Positions 13,082 through 25,575 of a stretch of DNA of 64,000 nucleotides are shown one piece after another (position 1 is the first letter of the stretch; every line of letters starts with the position of its first letter). Both the position numbers and the translations under genes were made by a program. The stretch comes from Climacium dendroides. Its lineage: Eukaryota; Streptophyta; Bryopsida; Hypnales; Climaciaceae. Under the pieces are notes generated by a model. The model made no database searches. It was not told the DNA's origin and was given only the letters and a program-made list of their open reading frames with translations. The DNA is taken from NCBI GenBank assembly GCA_950106755.1, contig OX467083.1, forward strand, positions 50,730,555 through 50,794,554, read 5' to 3'.

Positions 13082-13617
13082 CTCTGGAATTGACAATTTG
13101 GAGAAAATCATTATAAAGTGCTATTTGGATGAATATTTTAGAAGTGATATACAAAGGAAAGTTGTAGATTTTGAATTTTAGATTCCATTTGTATGGTTAG
13201 ATTCACCAATGCTATCACCAAAAAAATTCTATTAATTTGGAAAGAAAATTTCAAAATTCCTTCAAAATTTGATTACAAGCAAAATATTATCATTTTTTGA
13301 GCAAAAATTGGAATGGATTCAAAATGAGGTTCTTTTAACATGGTGATTTTTTGAAATTTGCATTCTTTACATCTATGATCTCATTTTTGCAAACCTAGTT
13401 TTGAACTAGAATCAATGCAATTTGACCACTTCACACACTTCTACATTTGTAAATTTAGAAAAATTTGTATTCTAGTACCACCAAATCCAACCATTAGATA
13501 AGACAAGAAGTTGATAAAGTATCACCAAAAAATAGGATGACTTTTGTAAGATAGAAACAAGAACTTCAATTTGTTCATCGTTCAAAAAATGGACGTCGGA
13601 GCGTTTTAGGGTTAACC
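13082..13617 (+). repeat. Dispersed ~540-bp repeat, copy 2
   Basis: Same-orientation partner of 2150-2705; see there for shared landmarks. It starts just after the PDIL5-2 3' flank and ends in GACGTCGGAG. The two copies bracket a 10.4-kb segment holding both truncated gene copies. Confidence 0.75.
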
Positions 13618-14600
13618 CCTAAATTACAATGTGAATGTTTTTTTGTCCTTGGGATGACTTCACCCAATGCTATAGGATGGAGTAGTATTGCAACTTTTCT
13701 CATTATGGTATTATTCACTTTTTTTCAATATTTTGTAGCAATATAAAGTTTGGATTTATAATCATAGTTAGTTTATTTTTTATTTTTTTATTTTAGAATG
13801 TCATGGTAACTTAAGTTTATATCGCGATGTTATGCACTGTAATGTACATTTATAGTAAAAAATTCAGAGTTTTAAATATATTCTATATTTGGTATGAATT
13901 TTTAAAATTTTTTTCTTAAAAGATTCACAGTAATTTCAAATTTTCAACAAAAAATTTGAAAAATTTATGACTTCCAATAGATATAGGACTTCATCTTTGA
14001 CAAATAAATATAAAATTTTCATTCATATCTAGTTGCAAAATCATAGTGATGGGTAGTGAAGCTTGAAATCAAAGGGCCTATTTTTCAAGGGTTTATAGCA
14101 TTCTTCAAACACTTTCGTCTTTGGCTTATTCTTTGAATTTTATTTATTTTTAATTTTTATGAAGTGTCATCCACATATTGGAAAGAAAATACCACATTAT
14201 TATTGTATCACATTATTATCACACAATAGTACATGTCACATGTCTATAATTTTGTTTTCATCCACAATCTATTGATTTCATCCAAGTGTTTTCTTAAAAT
14301 TTGAAGTTTCCTGGTGGAAAACTTCACAATTTGTTGCCATTTCTTAGCCAAATTATTGTTTTACTGGTGCGATCTAGAACTATTTTGCACCTAAAACCAC
14401 TTGCACACAAAAACAAGAACGGTATGATCGTGAGGCTCTGTCCTAGGTGAACAAGAATTTGAAATGAATTATTTTATTGGAATACAAATTAATACTAAAA
14501 AAATGAAATCAAGTACATTTTTTATACATGCAATAGAGTGTGAAGCAATGAAGAACATATTTATTTTTGTAATAATACATAAAAATCCTATTTTATACTA
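13618..14600. other. AT-rich intergenic DNA
   Basis: No gene, RNA or element boundary can be supported. The sequence is AT-rich with long A/T runs. The 3' end of the Helitron-like element, which is read leftwards, should lie near the right part of this interval, but I could not recognise a CTRR end with hairpin. Confidence 0.5.
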
Positions 14601-14607
14601 AAATAAA

Positions 14608-16598
14608 CTATGTTGAATGTTTCTTTAATGCTGGAGCAATTATTCGTTTCAACTCTTCTAATTGGATTTTGGAAGATTCTACAACATAGATTTTGGATGT
14701 TTTCAAAGTCAATTTTGACAGTTTATTAGACACTTGATTTGTAACACCTATTAAGACTAACGACCAGCTGTTTGGCATATAACTCTCAATGAGAGGTACA
14801 ATAGTTGCTTTCCCACGTTGTGATAAATCCGTGTCTTCATCATCCAAAACAAATCAAAGTTGAGGGTCAACAATACTTGGAAAATTGGGTTTGTAATTAG
14901 TGTTTTCATTTGAAGATGAGATTATAAAAATAATTTCACCAATTGTTTCAACATTGATTTTTGATTTTGTACTTGAATCAACAATTATTTGTTTTTTATA
15001 TTTTGAGGGAAACAATATACACCGTCAAATATTAAATGCGGAGTTTGGATATTTAACTTCAATTTTAATGATTTGGAATGGGCTTCAACAAGTAAAAATA
15101 AAATTGCATTCCACCTCTTGTTTTTTTGAATCTACTTGGCCATATTATGACCAAAAGATTCATAATCGTAAGTAGTCCAATTAGCCTTTTCTTTTGTTTT
15201 TCCTCCATATCTTGTATCGAAAAATAAACAAAGCATCTTCATCAATAACTATTGCATCTTCTTGAAACGAGCCTAACTTTGCTGCTATTTCAATAGGTTT
15301 TGACCATTTCAAACCTTTGGAATTTTTAATTATCTTTGTATATTTCCACGTCCATTGCTTGTGTGGTTTCAATAAATCCTTTTGGCTTTGATGATTTTTT
15401 TTGTAAAGGATAGAGATTTTTTTTGGAATTAGTTTCTCTAACTTCTTGAACTTGGAGAGGTCTTTTTTAGGCGATATATTAACCCAATTTGCCTTGAAGT
15501 CTTTGTATTCATTGCTAACAAAAGATACAAGTTGGTCTTCAGAACCATATTGAGATGTATCGTGAGAAAACATCATATCCTTAAGTAATTGATTATCTTC
15601 GTTTATCAACCATTTCAAAGCATTTTGTACTGCTGAAAGCGATTTCATTTTATTGGCCATATATGCAGCAATTTTGGGTTGCAAAATATTTGCATCCACT
15701 CCATTAAAAAAAAACATTGAGGTTTATTGCACAAGCGGCTTAACTCCTTGTGTTGTTCTGTATTTAAATTCCTCCATGGCTTCAACCATTTTATTGCAAA
15801 GGGTCTTTTGAAAAAATCTTGATTTTCTTCATGTCTTTTTTTTTCATTTTCATTGAAGAATATATATTTTTTGTCATATGCTTCACACATTTTTAACAAT
15901 TCATGAAAAGAAGCCTTATTTGGTAAAAATACATGGCATGTGTATTGATCTAAAGATTTCCAAAGGGTACTTAATGTCTTGCCTTTTGTTTTGTTAGACT
16001 GCCGATGAAGAATGTAGATCATAGCTTTGACTACATTCATACAATTGAAATCTTCTTCTCGATATTCTGGATTAGGACATGAATAATGTTCAAACACTTT
16101 TCTCATTTTTTGTAAATCTTCAAAAATAGTAGTATATTTATGTCGTTTAAAATATTCTTCATTGCAATAGGAAGACATAGCTAAATATTTTGCAGGTTTG
16201 TCATATAAAACTATAGTGGCTTGTCTTTTCTTAAATGTCTTTTCATATTCGAGTGTAGACATTTCACCTCATTCATATTTGATTGCTGCCTCTTTACAAG
16301 CCTTCACTATGTGTTGTCCATCAACAGGTTTCCATCTTACTGAAGACAAAAATGAGGTTGTTGGTCTATTATCAATTGCACAATTAGGCTTTTTAAGTGC
16401 ATTTTGAAATGTGTTATATGGTGAAAAAAGGTTGATGTCTTTTGATTCTTCATTCTGAATGCCAATGGGTTTTAATACAAGTGGAGATATTGCATTTGAA
16501 TCACTTTGTAATAATTCATGAATTTTTTTTACATTGTCTATGTTGCATTCACGTTGATTTGTTAGTGTAGATGGTTCTAAAATATGATCAATACACAC
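14608..16598 (-). pseudogene. Unidentified protein with possible ParB-like N-terminus, broken
   Basis: Read leftwards from 16598. The N-terminal part has DHILEP, then NVKKIHELL, then RWKPVDGQHIVKACKEAA. This spacing of an ILEP box, a helix and a DGQH-x-AxxEA box resembles ParB/sulfiredoxin-like nuclease domains, but that is inference only. An in-frame TGA follows near 16264, then ~200 residues continue in the same frame (STLEYEKTF...), a frameshift occurs at about 15650-15717, and a lysine-rich region goes on to about 15181. Further fragments with several stops (YPNSAFNI, CILFPSKYK) run to the last piece at 14608-14847 (IESYMPNSWSLVLIG). It lies downstream of the second OTU-like module on the same strand, so it may be cargo of the Helitron-like element. 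No firm family assignment. Confidence 0.45.
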
Positions 16599-16739
16599 AT
16601 CAAACTTATATTCACGACCAAATATAAAACCACTTTCAAGTTTTTTGTACGTATAGAATTCAATAGTAAAATCATAGTTCTTAGTTAGATCAATCTTGGA
16701 CTTTTTTGGAGGATTTGAACTTTTTGAAGGTGAATTAGT

Positions 16740-17290
16740 TTTTTATCATTGGAATATTTATCAATTTGTGGTTTCACCATGGGAATATAATGATATTGTG
16801 CATATGCAATGCATATTGGATCATTTGTTGGTGGCACTCCATCAGAATAGACCCAAACTGGATTTTTTGTACCTATTTTTAAGAAACTCTCAATATTGTA
16901 AAGATGAAATGACCGTTGTAAATATAGAGAAATGAATTACATGATACATCCATCTCCCCACAATCCATTGTGGTTGTGACTAGACTTCGCCATCAATTCA
17001 ATATATTTGTCAATAGTTGTATCTTTACTTAATTTGTGCAACTCAAAATTGTCCTTTATAACTCCAACCCATTTTTTCTTTTGTTGTTGACCATCTGAAA
17101 CATATTCTTTTAATATATGTCACAAATTGTTCTTTTGTAGAAATTTTGTTTCCATGGAGGCATGGAGCATTATATGACTAACAGCATCGAATAAACAGTC
17201 TCCAACCCTATAATTATAATTTTGAACCAATTTTAAATGTAAAGGTTCATAGTATTATGCAAATTTTTCATAATCTTTAGGTTTTAAAAT
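16740..17290 (-). pseudogene. Second OTU-type cysteine protease-like module
   Basis: On the - strand the peptide around 17240-17170 reads YRVGDCLFDAVSHIM, the catalytic-cysteine block of OTU-family proteases (GDCLF). About 70 residues on comes LWGDG, and further downstream in a nearby frame YHYIPM, a fair match to the C-terminal histidine block. A stop after KNNL and another after the LWGDG block break the frame. It is clearly related to the module at 29485-29984 (VGDCLFD and LWGD shared). OTU modules are known passengers of some Helitrons. Deubiquitinase activity is not shown and the copy is broken. Confidence 0.65.
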
Positions 17291-17849
17291 TGCTATGGTT
17301 GCAACAAAATACAAATCTAGTAAATAATGCAATATTCTATGAGAGCATGAAACTAATCTTCAAACTAGAAATGAAAAATATATTTGATAGCAATTCTATT
17401 TATACATGAAATATTCAAAAGATTTTAAAATAAAAGAAGGAAAAAATATAAAAGAATAGATTAAATTTAAAACGTAAAATTTAAAAATAAAATAAAATAA
17501 TTGTTGATCAAAATAAACTTTACTTTGTTATGATTTTAAAAATAAATCGAACTTTTCCTTGAATCTATCAAGAAAACTAAGATTGTCCATAACTTTTTCA
17601 TATTTAGTTCAAGTCCAATGAATCAAAGCTTCATATTGAATCAAAACTAAAATCCTCTCGTTTGTCCTCACATTTGTCTGTCATAAAAATTGATTTGTAT
17701 AAATTATTTTAACAATGGAGTAGAAATCTTGGAAAATTAAATATTAAAAATACAAGAAATATGAAAGAAAATAAAATTTATATATATATACATAAATTAT
17801 CTAATATAATATTATTATAGAAAGAATAAATTTTGTTTATTGCATGTAT

Positions 17850-18617
17850 AATTAGGCATTGTATTTGGAAGTTTAAATGCAAAATATATTGATTTATGAT
17901 AATTGGGCCAATAAGCATCTGTAACACCATATTTTGTATCTTGACCAAGGATATTTGTCTAGATATGATCTATTAATGAATTTGATTTAGTAGTAGGTGT
18001 TGATAATTGTTGTTTGAAGTAGTATTTAGACATGACTTGAATAGTTGTTAAGAATTGTTGTCTTTGTTTTTATTCATACATAAATCTACATTAAAATCTC
18101 TTAGAATAAAAGTAGGACATGTTAGTGGCGCTTTAGTAATTAATTCATTTATAATTTGAAGAAACATTGACATCAAAGTAGAATGAGCTCGATAAACAAT
18201 TATTATATAAATAGCACAGTGAGTGTTTTCATTAAATGTTGCTCCTATAAATTCAGATCCATTGTAATTTTTTATTGTAGTTGTTGAACACATTACGTTT
18301 TTATTATATAGCAAAAGTAGTCCGTGTTTGTCAAATGTATGTATATAGTTGTACTTGAATGTATCTATAAATTGTGATACTTCTTGTGCAAGTCTTATCC
18401 TAGTTTCTTGAAAACATAATATGTGGGATGATTGTAAATTATGATCACTTTGTATGTCAAATTGATGTTTTGGTAAAGAATTAACATTGATACTTTGAAT
18501 GATTGTATGTGAATGGTGCATGGTTTTTAACATTGGTACAAGTAAGTTCCATTTTGCTGTTGACTTTAATCTTTCCATTTCTGAAGAAACTGAATTATCT
18601 ACATAAAAATTTGACAT
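17850..18617 (-). pseudogene. AP-endonuclease-like (EEP) domain of Helentron type
   Basis: The 18617-18048 frame contains the ordered motifs of endonuclease/exonuclease/phosphatase folds: SINVNSL (like the NxNG strand), CFQETRI with the catalytic glutamate, HGLLLLYNK, IIVYRAH, and PTFILRDFNVDL, matching the GDFN motif with G replaced by R. After a stop the domain continues to about 17850 with NSLIDHI and an NYHKSIYFAF segment standing where SDHxPI is expected (D replaced by Y). It directly follows the Pif1-type helicase end on the same strand, as in Helentrons, where it is fused to Rep-helicase. Substituted key residues and the stop suggest loss of function. Confidence 0.75.
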
Positions 18618-20041
18618 GGTTAATGGATGCTATAGATACAATTTTTCTTTTGTTTTAATATGTGACAGACCAGTATATGAAAGTCCATGCTTATTGACAC
18701 CTTTTGGATTAAATGCCATTTCGTCTAAAGATAGACCTTGAGAACGATGAATGGTTCGTGCGGCAGCTAATTGTATTGGAAATTGAATACGAGTAAGGAG
18801 AGTTGTTTGAGTTTGTCCAAACATTGTTTCTTTGTTAAAGCTTCAATAGGTGTCCACAATAATGCAATGCTTTTGTCTTTGTATAAATGAGCATTTGCCA
18901 AACGTGTTAAAAATTCTATCAAAATATATTTCTTTGAATTTGTAATGTTTTGAAAAGACCATCAGCTCCATTAACCAAACCATCATGTGTAGCATAATTT
19001 CCTGCACAAAATTCTACTAGCATGTCTTTTTTAATTTTTATTATTGTATGTAATCCAATTGTTTTGCTAGGATCATTAGGAATTTCGAATGATGCGGACA
19101 AAGAAGGATGCCAAATATCAGTTGTTGTTAAATGATATGTAGGTCCTTTAGCTTGATAAAAAACTTTTGTGTTATGAGTCGTTGTGTCTTTGTTCATATA
19201 AAACAAGTGTGGAATTGTAGAATCATTTGGAGGTGTTTTTAAGCATAATGAATTGATTATGTTAACATCTACAATGGTGTGACATGCCTTTCGAAACCTA
19301 TTTAGTATGTCAATAAAGATTGGATCATTTTGTCGCATCACTATAGTTAGTTCGTAACATTGTGTACATTCATACCAAAAACTAGGTGCTAAATAATTTA
19401 GTTCATGATTTAATTTTTGAAAGACCCATTTATCTCTAACTGGAGGCACTTGATAAAAATTACCACAAACTATAATGTCTAATCCACCAAAAAATTTGTT
19501 TTGAACATGTTTAATAGAGCGAAGTCTTTGGTCAATTGCATTCAACATCCTTGCTCCAACAAGTGATATTTCATCTATTACTATTAGTTTTATTTGTTCA
19601 TATTGATCTGTTAACTTATTTAGCAATTCTGATGACAATTTTTCAATGTTTGATAGTAATTGATTTATTGGAATGTGTAAAGTTGAATGTATAGTACATC
19701 CATCTATATTAAATGCAGCTTTTCCAGTATATGCCATTAGTAGTGCTTTTCGCTTTAAAGGATCTGATTCTATATCACTATGATAAAAGCAGAGTAATTC
19801 TAATACAATAAGTTGTAACGTGAATGTTTTACTAGTACCAGCACCTCCGTTTAGAAATAAATGTATAGGAATAATTGCCTTAACACGCTTTCTATACATG
19901 AGATCATCGTAAATTGCTCTTTGTTCTTCATTTAGATTGCAAAGTAATTTGAAGAAATCTAATTCATTCATTAAATCAACATTTCAAAAAGTATGATGTT
20001 CTAAATTATTGTTGGTGTAATGCTTGGCATGCGGTTGGTTC

Positions 20042-20191
20042 CACTACTAGAAAATTTAGTTTTTCTGTTGTTTTGGTCGCATTGATCCGGTCAAAATCTG
20101 ACAGAAATCTGTTAAAATCAACAGATTTCTGTCAGATTTTGACCGGATCAACGCGACCAAAACAACAGAAAAACTAAATTTTCTAGTAGTG
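20042..20191. mobile_element. CACTA-type hairpin MITE (150 bp) with TTC target duplication
   Basis: A nearly perfect palindrome: two 72-bp arms with one mismatch flank a 6-bp loop. The ends read CACTACTAGAAAA and its reverse complement, the CACTA/En-Spm terminal signature. Flanking bases are TTC at 20039-20041 and TTC at 20192-20194, the 3-bp duplication expected for the superfamily. It has no coding capacity and sits in the linker before the helicase. Confidence 0.92.
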
Positions 20192-20194
20192 TTC

Positions 20195-20226
20195 TATCTG
20201 TCTGTCTATCTATCTATCTGTCTGAA
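20195..20226. repeat. TCTG/TCTA microsatellite
   Basis: A short run of TATC and TGTC tetranucleotides directly after the CACTA hairpin's target duplication. Confidence 0.8.
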
Positions 20227-20883
20227 GCAAGATCATATTTTTCAATATTTTCTATAATTGTGCATAAATCCATTGTATTTACTTCTACATCATTCCATAT
20301 ATTGTAATTTTTGTTGATTTGCAATTCATTTGCAATTTGTTGTAAACGGTCCCACTCTAAATTACAATTTTCTTTAGTTGTAGCAATTTGATAGTTGAAT
20401 TTTTTACTTATATTAATAATATCATTGATTTTCTCATCATAAGTTTCTTTCCAAGTATTTTTGTTATTTTTTTGAGAAGCTTTTGTTTTAAAAAATGGTA
20501 TATATAATAATAATTGTTCTTTTGCCCAATGTTCTAAATCTCTATCTCTATGTTTGTTGTAATAAACAAATCTTATAATTTTTTATATTTGACATTTTAT
20601 TAATTTATTTTTTAACCAATAATAATTTGATGCAAATTCAACTAAACATATATTATTCAATGAATGAGGTCTTTTTATGTATTTATCAATAATAGATTTG
20701 CACATAACATCAGAAGATTCAGGAGTCAATTTCGACAATGTTTTTTGTGGTTTCAAAAAGAAAGTATGTTCCTCATGTAGTAATGTATTTATAAATTTAA
20801 ATGTTTGTGAACTATGTGTTGCAGCATAGGGTAAGTGAAATTCCCTATTATACTCACAAAAACTGCTTGAAAGCATAACAAAG

Positions 20884-21956
20884 TGACTCTAAAGATCGAA
20901 CCCAAGAGACTTTGTGAAGTGTTTCGCGTTACTAGGTAGTTTGGGGGTAAATATTAGTACAAATCCTCTTACTTCTCTCCGGTTCTCCTTTCTCCCAAAA
21001 TCGGATAACTCCTTCAACCAATGATCATTGATCTGGACTATACTTCTACATGATCCGAACCAAGATTCGGTCACTCAATTAACTCAAGATCCACTGGAAC
21101 TAACACATCTGTCCGGATTTCGTTACTACACCCAAGGATTTCTTTCTTCCTCGGTTTCTATTCATGTTTTGTTTAACCTCTATTGGCACTTCAGAGGGAT
21201 CCGCCACTTGTTCTCAGAGAGGTAGGCCCGCCACTCCTTCCAGTCTCTATAGTGACGAAAGACTCACTTAACTAATCTAATCCCCTATTCTAACAGGATC
21301 TAGTTTGATCTTTTACAACAAGTCAAAAATGATTCCAACCTACAGATTACACAAAAATCACCCGTACGGTCCTCTTCCAACTACAACAACCTTAATGCTT
21401 CCTCAGATCCGTGCAAAACTAAGGTGGCTACAAGTGTATCCGTCTGTACCAATGCAACCCAGAGTTCTTTCGTTTATTATTTCAGATGGCGAAACCTCTC
21501 AAGCGATCGGATGCTACACTAGATATCCCATCCGGCAGCTCTAGCGCAGTTAAAAATCCCTTCCCTAACCGCTTAGCCTAACACTAGCTATTTCACCTAG
21601 AATAACGAACTCTAAATCCACTGAGGTGCAATGACTTACTTACAACACTTACAACCCGTTTACATGCACATGCAATAAAAGGAAAACACTAAGGGGAGAA
21701 ATTCCTCTTACAATCCGCTCATCGACACTCAATCTCTCATTCACTCACCCAGCCACTCTTTAGAAAGGTAAGGAAACAATAGAAAATGCAAGAAGACACA
21801 AAATATGCAAAGGAAAACTCTCTCCGCGTCTTAGTCTTGAGACTTGACTTATATACAAAATTTACAAAAAGTGACCCCGGAAATCCGGCACTTATGCGGC
21901 CGAGATTTTCGGATCTGACCTTTTCCTAATTTTCCGGGATAAGGTCCGGTCTAACA
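20884..21956 (-). repeat. Candidate 3' LTR of the gag-bearing element
   Basis: On the - strand it begins TGTTAGACCGG and ends AGAGTCA, giving TG...CA ends over 1073 bp. It is preceded by a purine-rich tract (AGGAAGAGTAGGTAG and AGAAGTAGGAAA) as expected for a polypurine primer. A TATA-like TGTATATAAG lies ~105 bases in. The missing partner LTR keeps this tentative. Confidence 0.5.
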
Positions 21957-21981
21957 AAATTTCCTACTTCTAAATTCCTAA

Positions 21982-23359
21982 CTACCTACTCTTCCTATGG
22001 GGGTCCACCACTATCATTGGTGATAGTTCGCTAAGGTTCTTACTCCTGTCTCCCCCTTCCGGAATGCGTTCCGATTCCACAGAGAAGGTTTTCCCTATCA
22101 TTGGCCTTAGAGCTCTTGACGTGGAAGTTCTTCCTCCTTCCTTCTCCTTTGAGACTGGAGTCTCAAACTTCCCTTCCAAGATCTCAAGGTCATCTAATTC
22201 ATTCGGGATCGAAATCCTCGATAAAGAGATCAGATCACTTTGGAGCTTCCGGATGCTCTCTTCTATCCCTCTAGCATCCTTCCAGAACTCCTTCATCGTA
22301 TCCTCTATCTCCCTAGTGAAGTCAGCGAGGATGCGGGCAATCCGGGTCCCGAAAAGCTTCTGGTCTTTGTGCACTCCCTCATCAAACAACTTGGCCTTCA
22401 CCATCACATCACCAGATGCCTCCATCACTAGGGTCATCCGCTCGATTGCTGCCTTGGTCTCCTTCTGCAGAGACTTTGCAACCCTCACCTACTCGTGGTT
22501 GGTCTCCAGATCCTTCCGGAAGCCTTGAATCTCCCCTCGCAATCGGAGTACCAACTCGTCTGTCTTTCGCAAGTTGATGTTGTGCTTCAACACCTGGTCT
22601 TCCAATTCTCGGATTACATTCGGGTTGTTGATGCAGTTCATCACCGCTTCCGGCAGTGCACTATTCACCTTTCCTCCCACCAAGTCCGCTACTTCATGGA
22701 GTGTGGTGGTTTTAACTTCCCAATCCGCTCTCACTACGCTGAAAATCCAGATTAGGTCATTGTATAGACGTAAAGTCCGTCAATTGAGCCAACGGAACCG
22801 CTTTGGGCTTGACTACCTCTACTAGCTCCACTTTCTTTGGAACGGCCGGTTCCGCTCTAACCACCGATTCCGGCTTCTTGTCCTTGCTGGGTCCGGAAGG
22901 GGAGCCCCGTAAGTTAGGCGTCCACTTGCTCCTTCTTCTGTTGAGGGGAGGTTCTTCTTCCTCCTCCTCGTCCTCCCAGGCCCTCTTTCTTGGGTTTCCA
23001 CCCTTGTCCTCCGACTCTGGGCTATTTGGTTTGGTCTCAGATCCCTCCTCATCCGATCCTCCGAACTTCCGGAGAGCCATCTGAGCTCTCCACTTCTTGT
23101 TCTCCTCCGTGGTCGAGAGGCTCTGGTTCTTGTATAAGTGGAAAAGGTAGGGGAATATCGGAGTAGCCCTACTCTTTCCTATGTTGGCTACTAGGGCGTT
23201 CACCAGCCCCTGGATGTAGCTTGCCCAATCCATCTTCTTTTCCCCGCTCAAGGCTCTAAAGATGGGTTTCCGATTGTGGAAGTAACCCGTGTGGGTTTTT
23301 CCGGATGCAGGATTGGCACCAAGAACTCTAGCAATCGACGGTGTCGCCGGTTGACACAA
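21982..23359 (-). pseudogene. Gag-like protein of the retroelement, broken
   Basis: Read leftwards. 23359-22757 encodes a ~200-residue protein: an N-terminal globular part (NRKPIFRALSGEKKMDWASY, IFPYLFHLYKNQ) followed by an acidic, charged linker with a run of glutamates. A frame change near 22760 leads to 22734-21982, one frame split by a TAG at 22489-22491, with long heptad-like helices (ELEDQVLKHNINLRKTDEL; LFGTRIARILADFTREIE) that suggest a coiled coil. This arrangement resembles plant retroelement gag proteins or plant-mobile-domain-like ORFs lacking a zinc knuckle. No protease or pol frame follows. Family assignment is inferred from context. Confidence 0.5.
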
Positions 23360-23579
23360 TCTTCAATGGCAAATCCGACCTTGGGGTTGGCCGCGCCCTT
23401 GAACTTCCCCTTCTTGAAGTCCCCCTTCCGACTGGCCTACATTGTGCTTCTTTCTTCAAACTCGTATACTCCTCTCCAGATCTCCTGTATCCACATGGGC
23501 GGAACTGGCTGGATGGAGTTATCGAATTGGTTAGGGGCTCCTTCTATGAGCTCCCTAACTATGGCTTGTAGTTACGTTT

Positions 23580-25575
23580 AGATCCTATTTGGAATATCTA
23601 AACTAATAGCTAAGTTCGTTCCAAGGGAGACTATTTTAATAGGATTACTTCTACAACGACATTAGGACCACTAATTAGGGAATAAAATAACTAAGAAAAC
23701 CATACTTCCAACTAATATTAATTTAATTCCTTACAATTTCTCTAATAATTACTAAATTAATTAATCACTCCATTCTTAAAACACCAAGTTTAAGTATCAC
23801 CCAATTAAATTTGATCTTTAATCTTCAAGTTGGATTCTTTCATCTTTCCACCAAATCGGAATTGGTGCTGCTGATGCAAGCTCATTGCAGCACTTTGACT
23901 CCTAATTTGGATCAATCACTTGTCAGCCTTGTTCTTGTCACCAACACAGGGAACCACCAGATCTTCTTTCACCAACTTGGTCTTCATGTCTTTATATTCA
24001 CGATTTGGCTTGATGTAATTTTTATCACCGCACCATTGACACTTCTTACAAACCGGTTTGAAATCAACCTTTACACTCTTGTATTCTTCCTCATCCTTCC
24101 TCCTCAACTTGGATAATTTATCTTCTTATAAACGCTCACAGACTCTCCAAATTGCACATATCACTCTCTCCTTTATACATATGTCTCAGAACCCCAAACA
24201 TGACGACAACTAAATTTAATTGACCCGATTTGGTATTCACTCATGGCATTGTGCAGCACACATATAGAGTCATCCACTCAGGCTCATAACACACATGTTT
24301 AATGACACTCAAACTTCCCATTTGGCTTAACAGATTTTATATGGTACACAGCCCATCGCTTCAACAAATTCCACCATTTATATTCGCTTTAACCCGGTAT
24401 TCAATCAAGCTCATACAATCATTTATAATACACCCAATTGCTTCAAAGATCCATTATATTCATCCGACTTGGTGAACAAATCACCGTTAATACATTTGGC
24501 ACAAGCTTGTAGCTTATTGTTTTTCTCATTTGTTTACTGCGACCTCAATCCATACTAAATCCTTCCTTCTAATTTCCAATTGGGACTCAGTCATGGATTC
24601 CTTAATTCTCCATTACTACTTCTACAAAGCCTTGATTTCACTTAACCATAACCTCATCAACAAATTTCACATCACCACACTCACATCAACTGCTATATCT
24701 CCGCAGTTGGGTTCATTTTCACTCTTCACATCTCAGTTTCTCACCCACTCGGTGAATTCTTCACTTTCTGCACACACCGAACATACAAACTTCCACCAAT
24801 CCCCGACTTGGACGCAGATAGCTCTTTCAAATTTCTCTCATCAAACATAATAAACTTTCATTCTTACGACAAATTTCCAATTTGCTCTCACATCATCAAC
24901 ATAACATACAAGCATCACTACTTGACACAACCAAACATTCACATACACCAAAACAACCAAACACACAAAACCAAAAAATACGTAGCCAACTTGGGACTGG
25001 GACTTGCACTGAACTTCGCTCAAACAGTGGGTGCCTTCAAAATCGGAAAATTTCCCTTTAAAATCCCGAGCTAGGTAGTTCCTTAACCAACTCGGACATC
25101 ACCTCAATACTCACAAACTGCCAATTAGGAACCTCAAACATAACTGCCCACCAATTACACACACAAACTCCCAAATTAGTACTTGCAGCTTCCCGCACAA
25201 CCCTAACTGCCGACCACAGGCAAACCAATTTGGAAACCACAACAACTCCGACCTAGTTGGCTACAGACAGTTCCTACTTGGACGAAAACACAGAACATTC
25301 CAACTCGGAATTGTCATCCTGCATTTCAAGTAGGAATTACCCTCAGACAACTCGGAACAACCTTCACTCTCCAAATTGGCTTCCCTTCCGATTCCACCTC
25401 CGTGGCTCATGCTTAACTGCTTCTGACTAAACACAAAGAAAGGACTCCCAAATTGGTTAATAAACATTTTAAAATCACCTATTTAGAACACCAATCAAAC
25501 AAAACATAACTAAAACCATGCAAAATCACACAAAATAACTCAAAAAAAATGAAACTGAAAATCCAAATAGGTTAT
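23580..25575. other. Long non-coding leader of the retroelement
   Basis: About 2 kb with no credible protein. It is rich in CCAA and ACTTGG/CCAATTGG-type words, quite unlike the AT-rich Helitron on either side. Its position upstream of the gag-like frame suggests an untranslated leader of a LARD-like element. Confidence 0.4.

Larger units (their letters stand above)
18630..20876 (-). pseudogene. Pif1-family helicase part of Helitron Rep/Hel protein
   Basis: SF1B helicase motifs in order on the - strand: Walker A as NGGAGTSKTFTL (usual GGAGTGKS; here S replaces G), AYTGKAAFNIDG (Ia), LIVIDEISLVGARML (Walker B), CGNFYQVPPV (usual GDFxQLPPV; N replaces D) and MRQ. After frameshifts between 18919 and 18824 come AAARTIHRSQGLSLDEM and SYTGLSHI (motifs V/VI). 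Upstream, 20876-20583 holds a linker with DKYIKRP...ICLVEFA, typical of the Rep-to-helicase region. The helicase unwinds donor DNA during rolling-circle transposition. This copy has frameshifts, motif substitutions, a CACTA hairpin at 20042-20191 and a retroelement between it and Rep. Confidence 0.9.

Noticed and set aside
22064..23581. Plus-strand frames opposite the gag-like gene
   Set aside because: Antisense shadows of the - strand coding region; Ser-rich because they mirror Glu/Lys/Arg codons.
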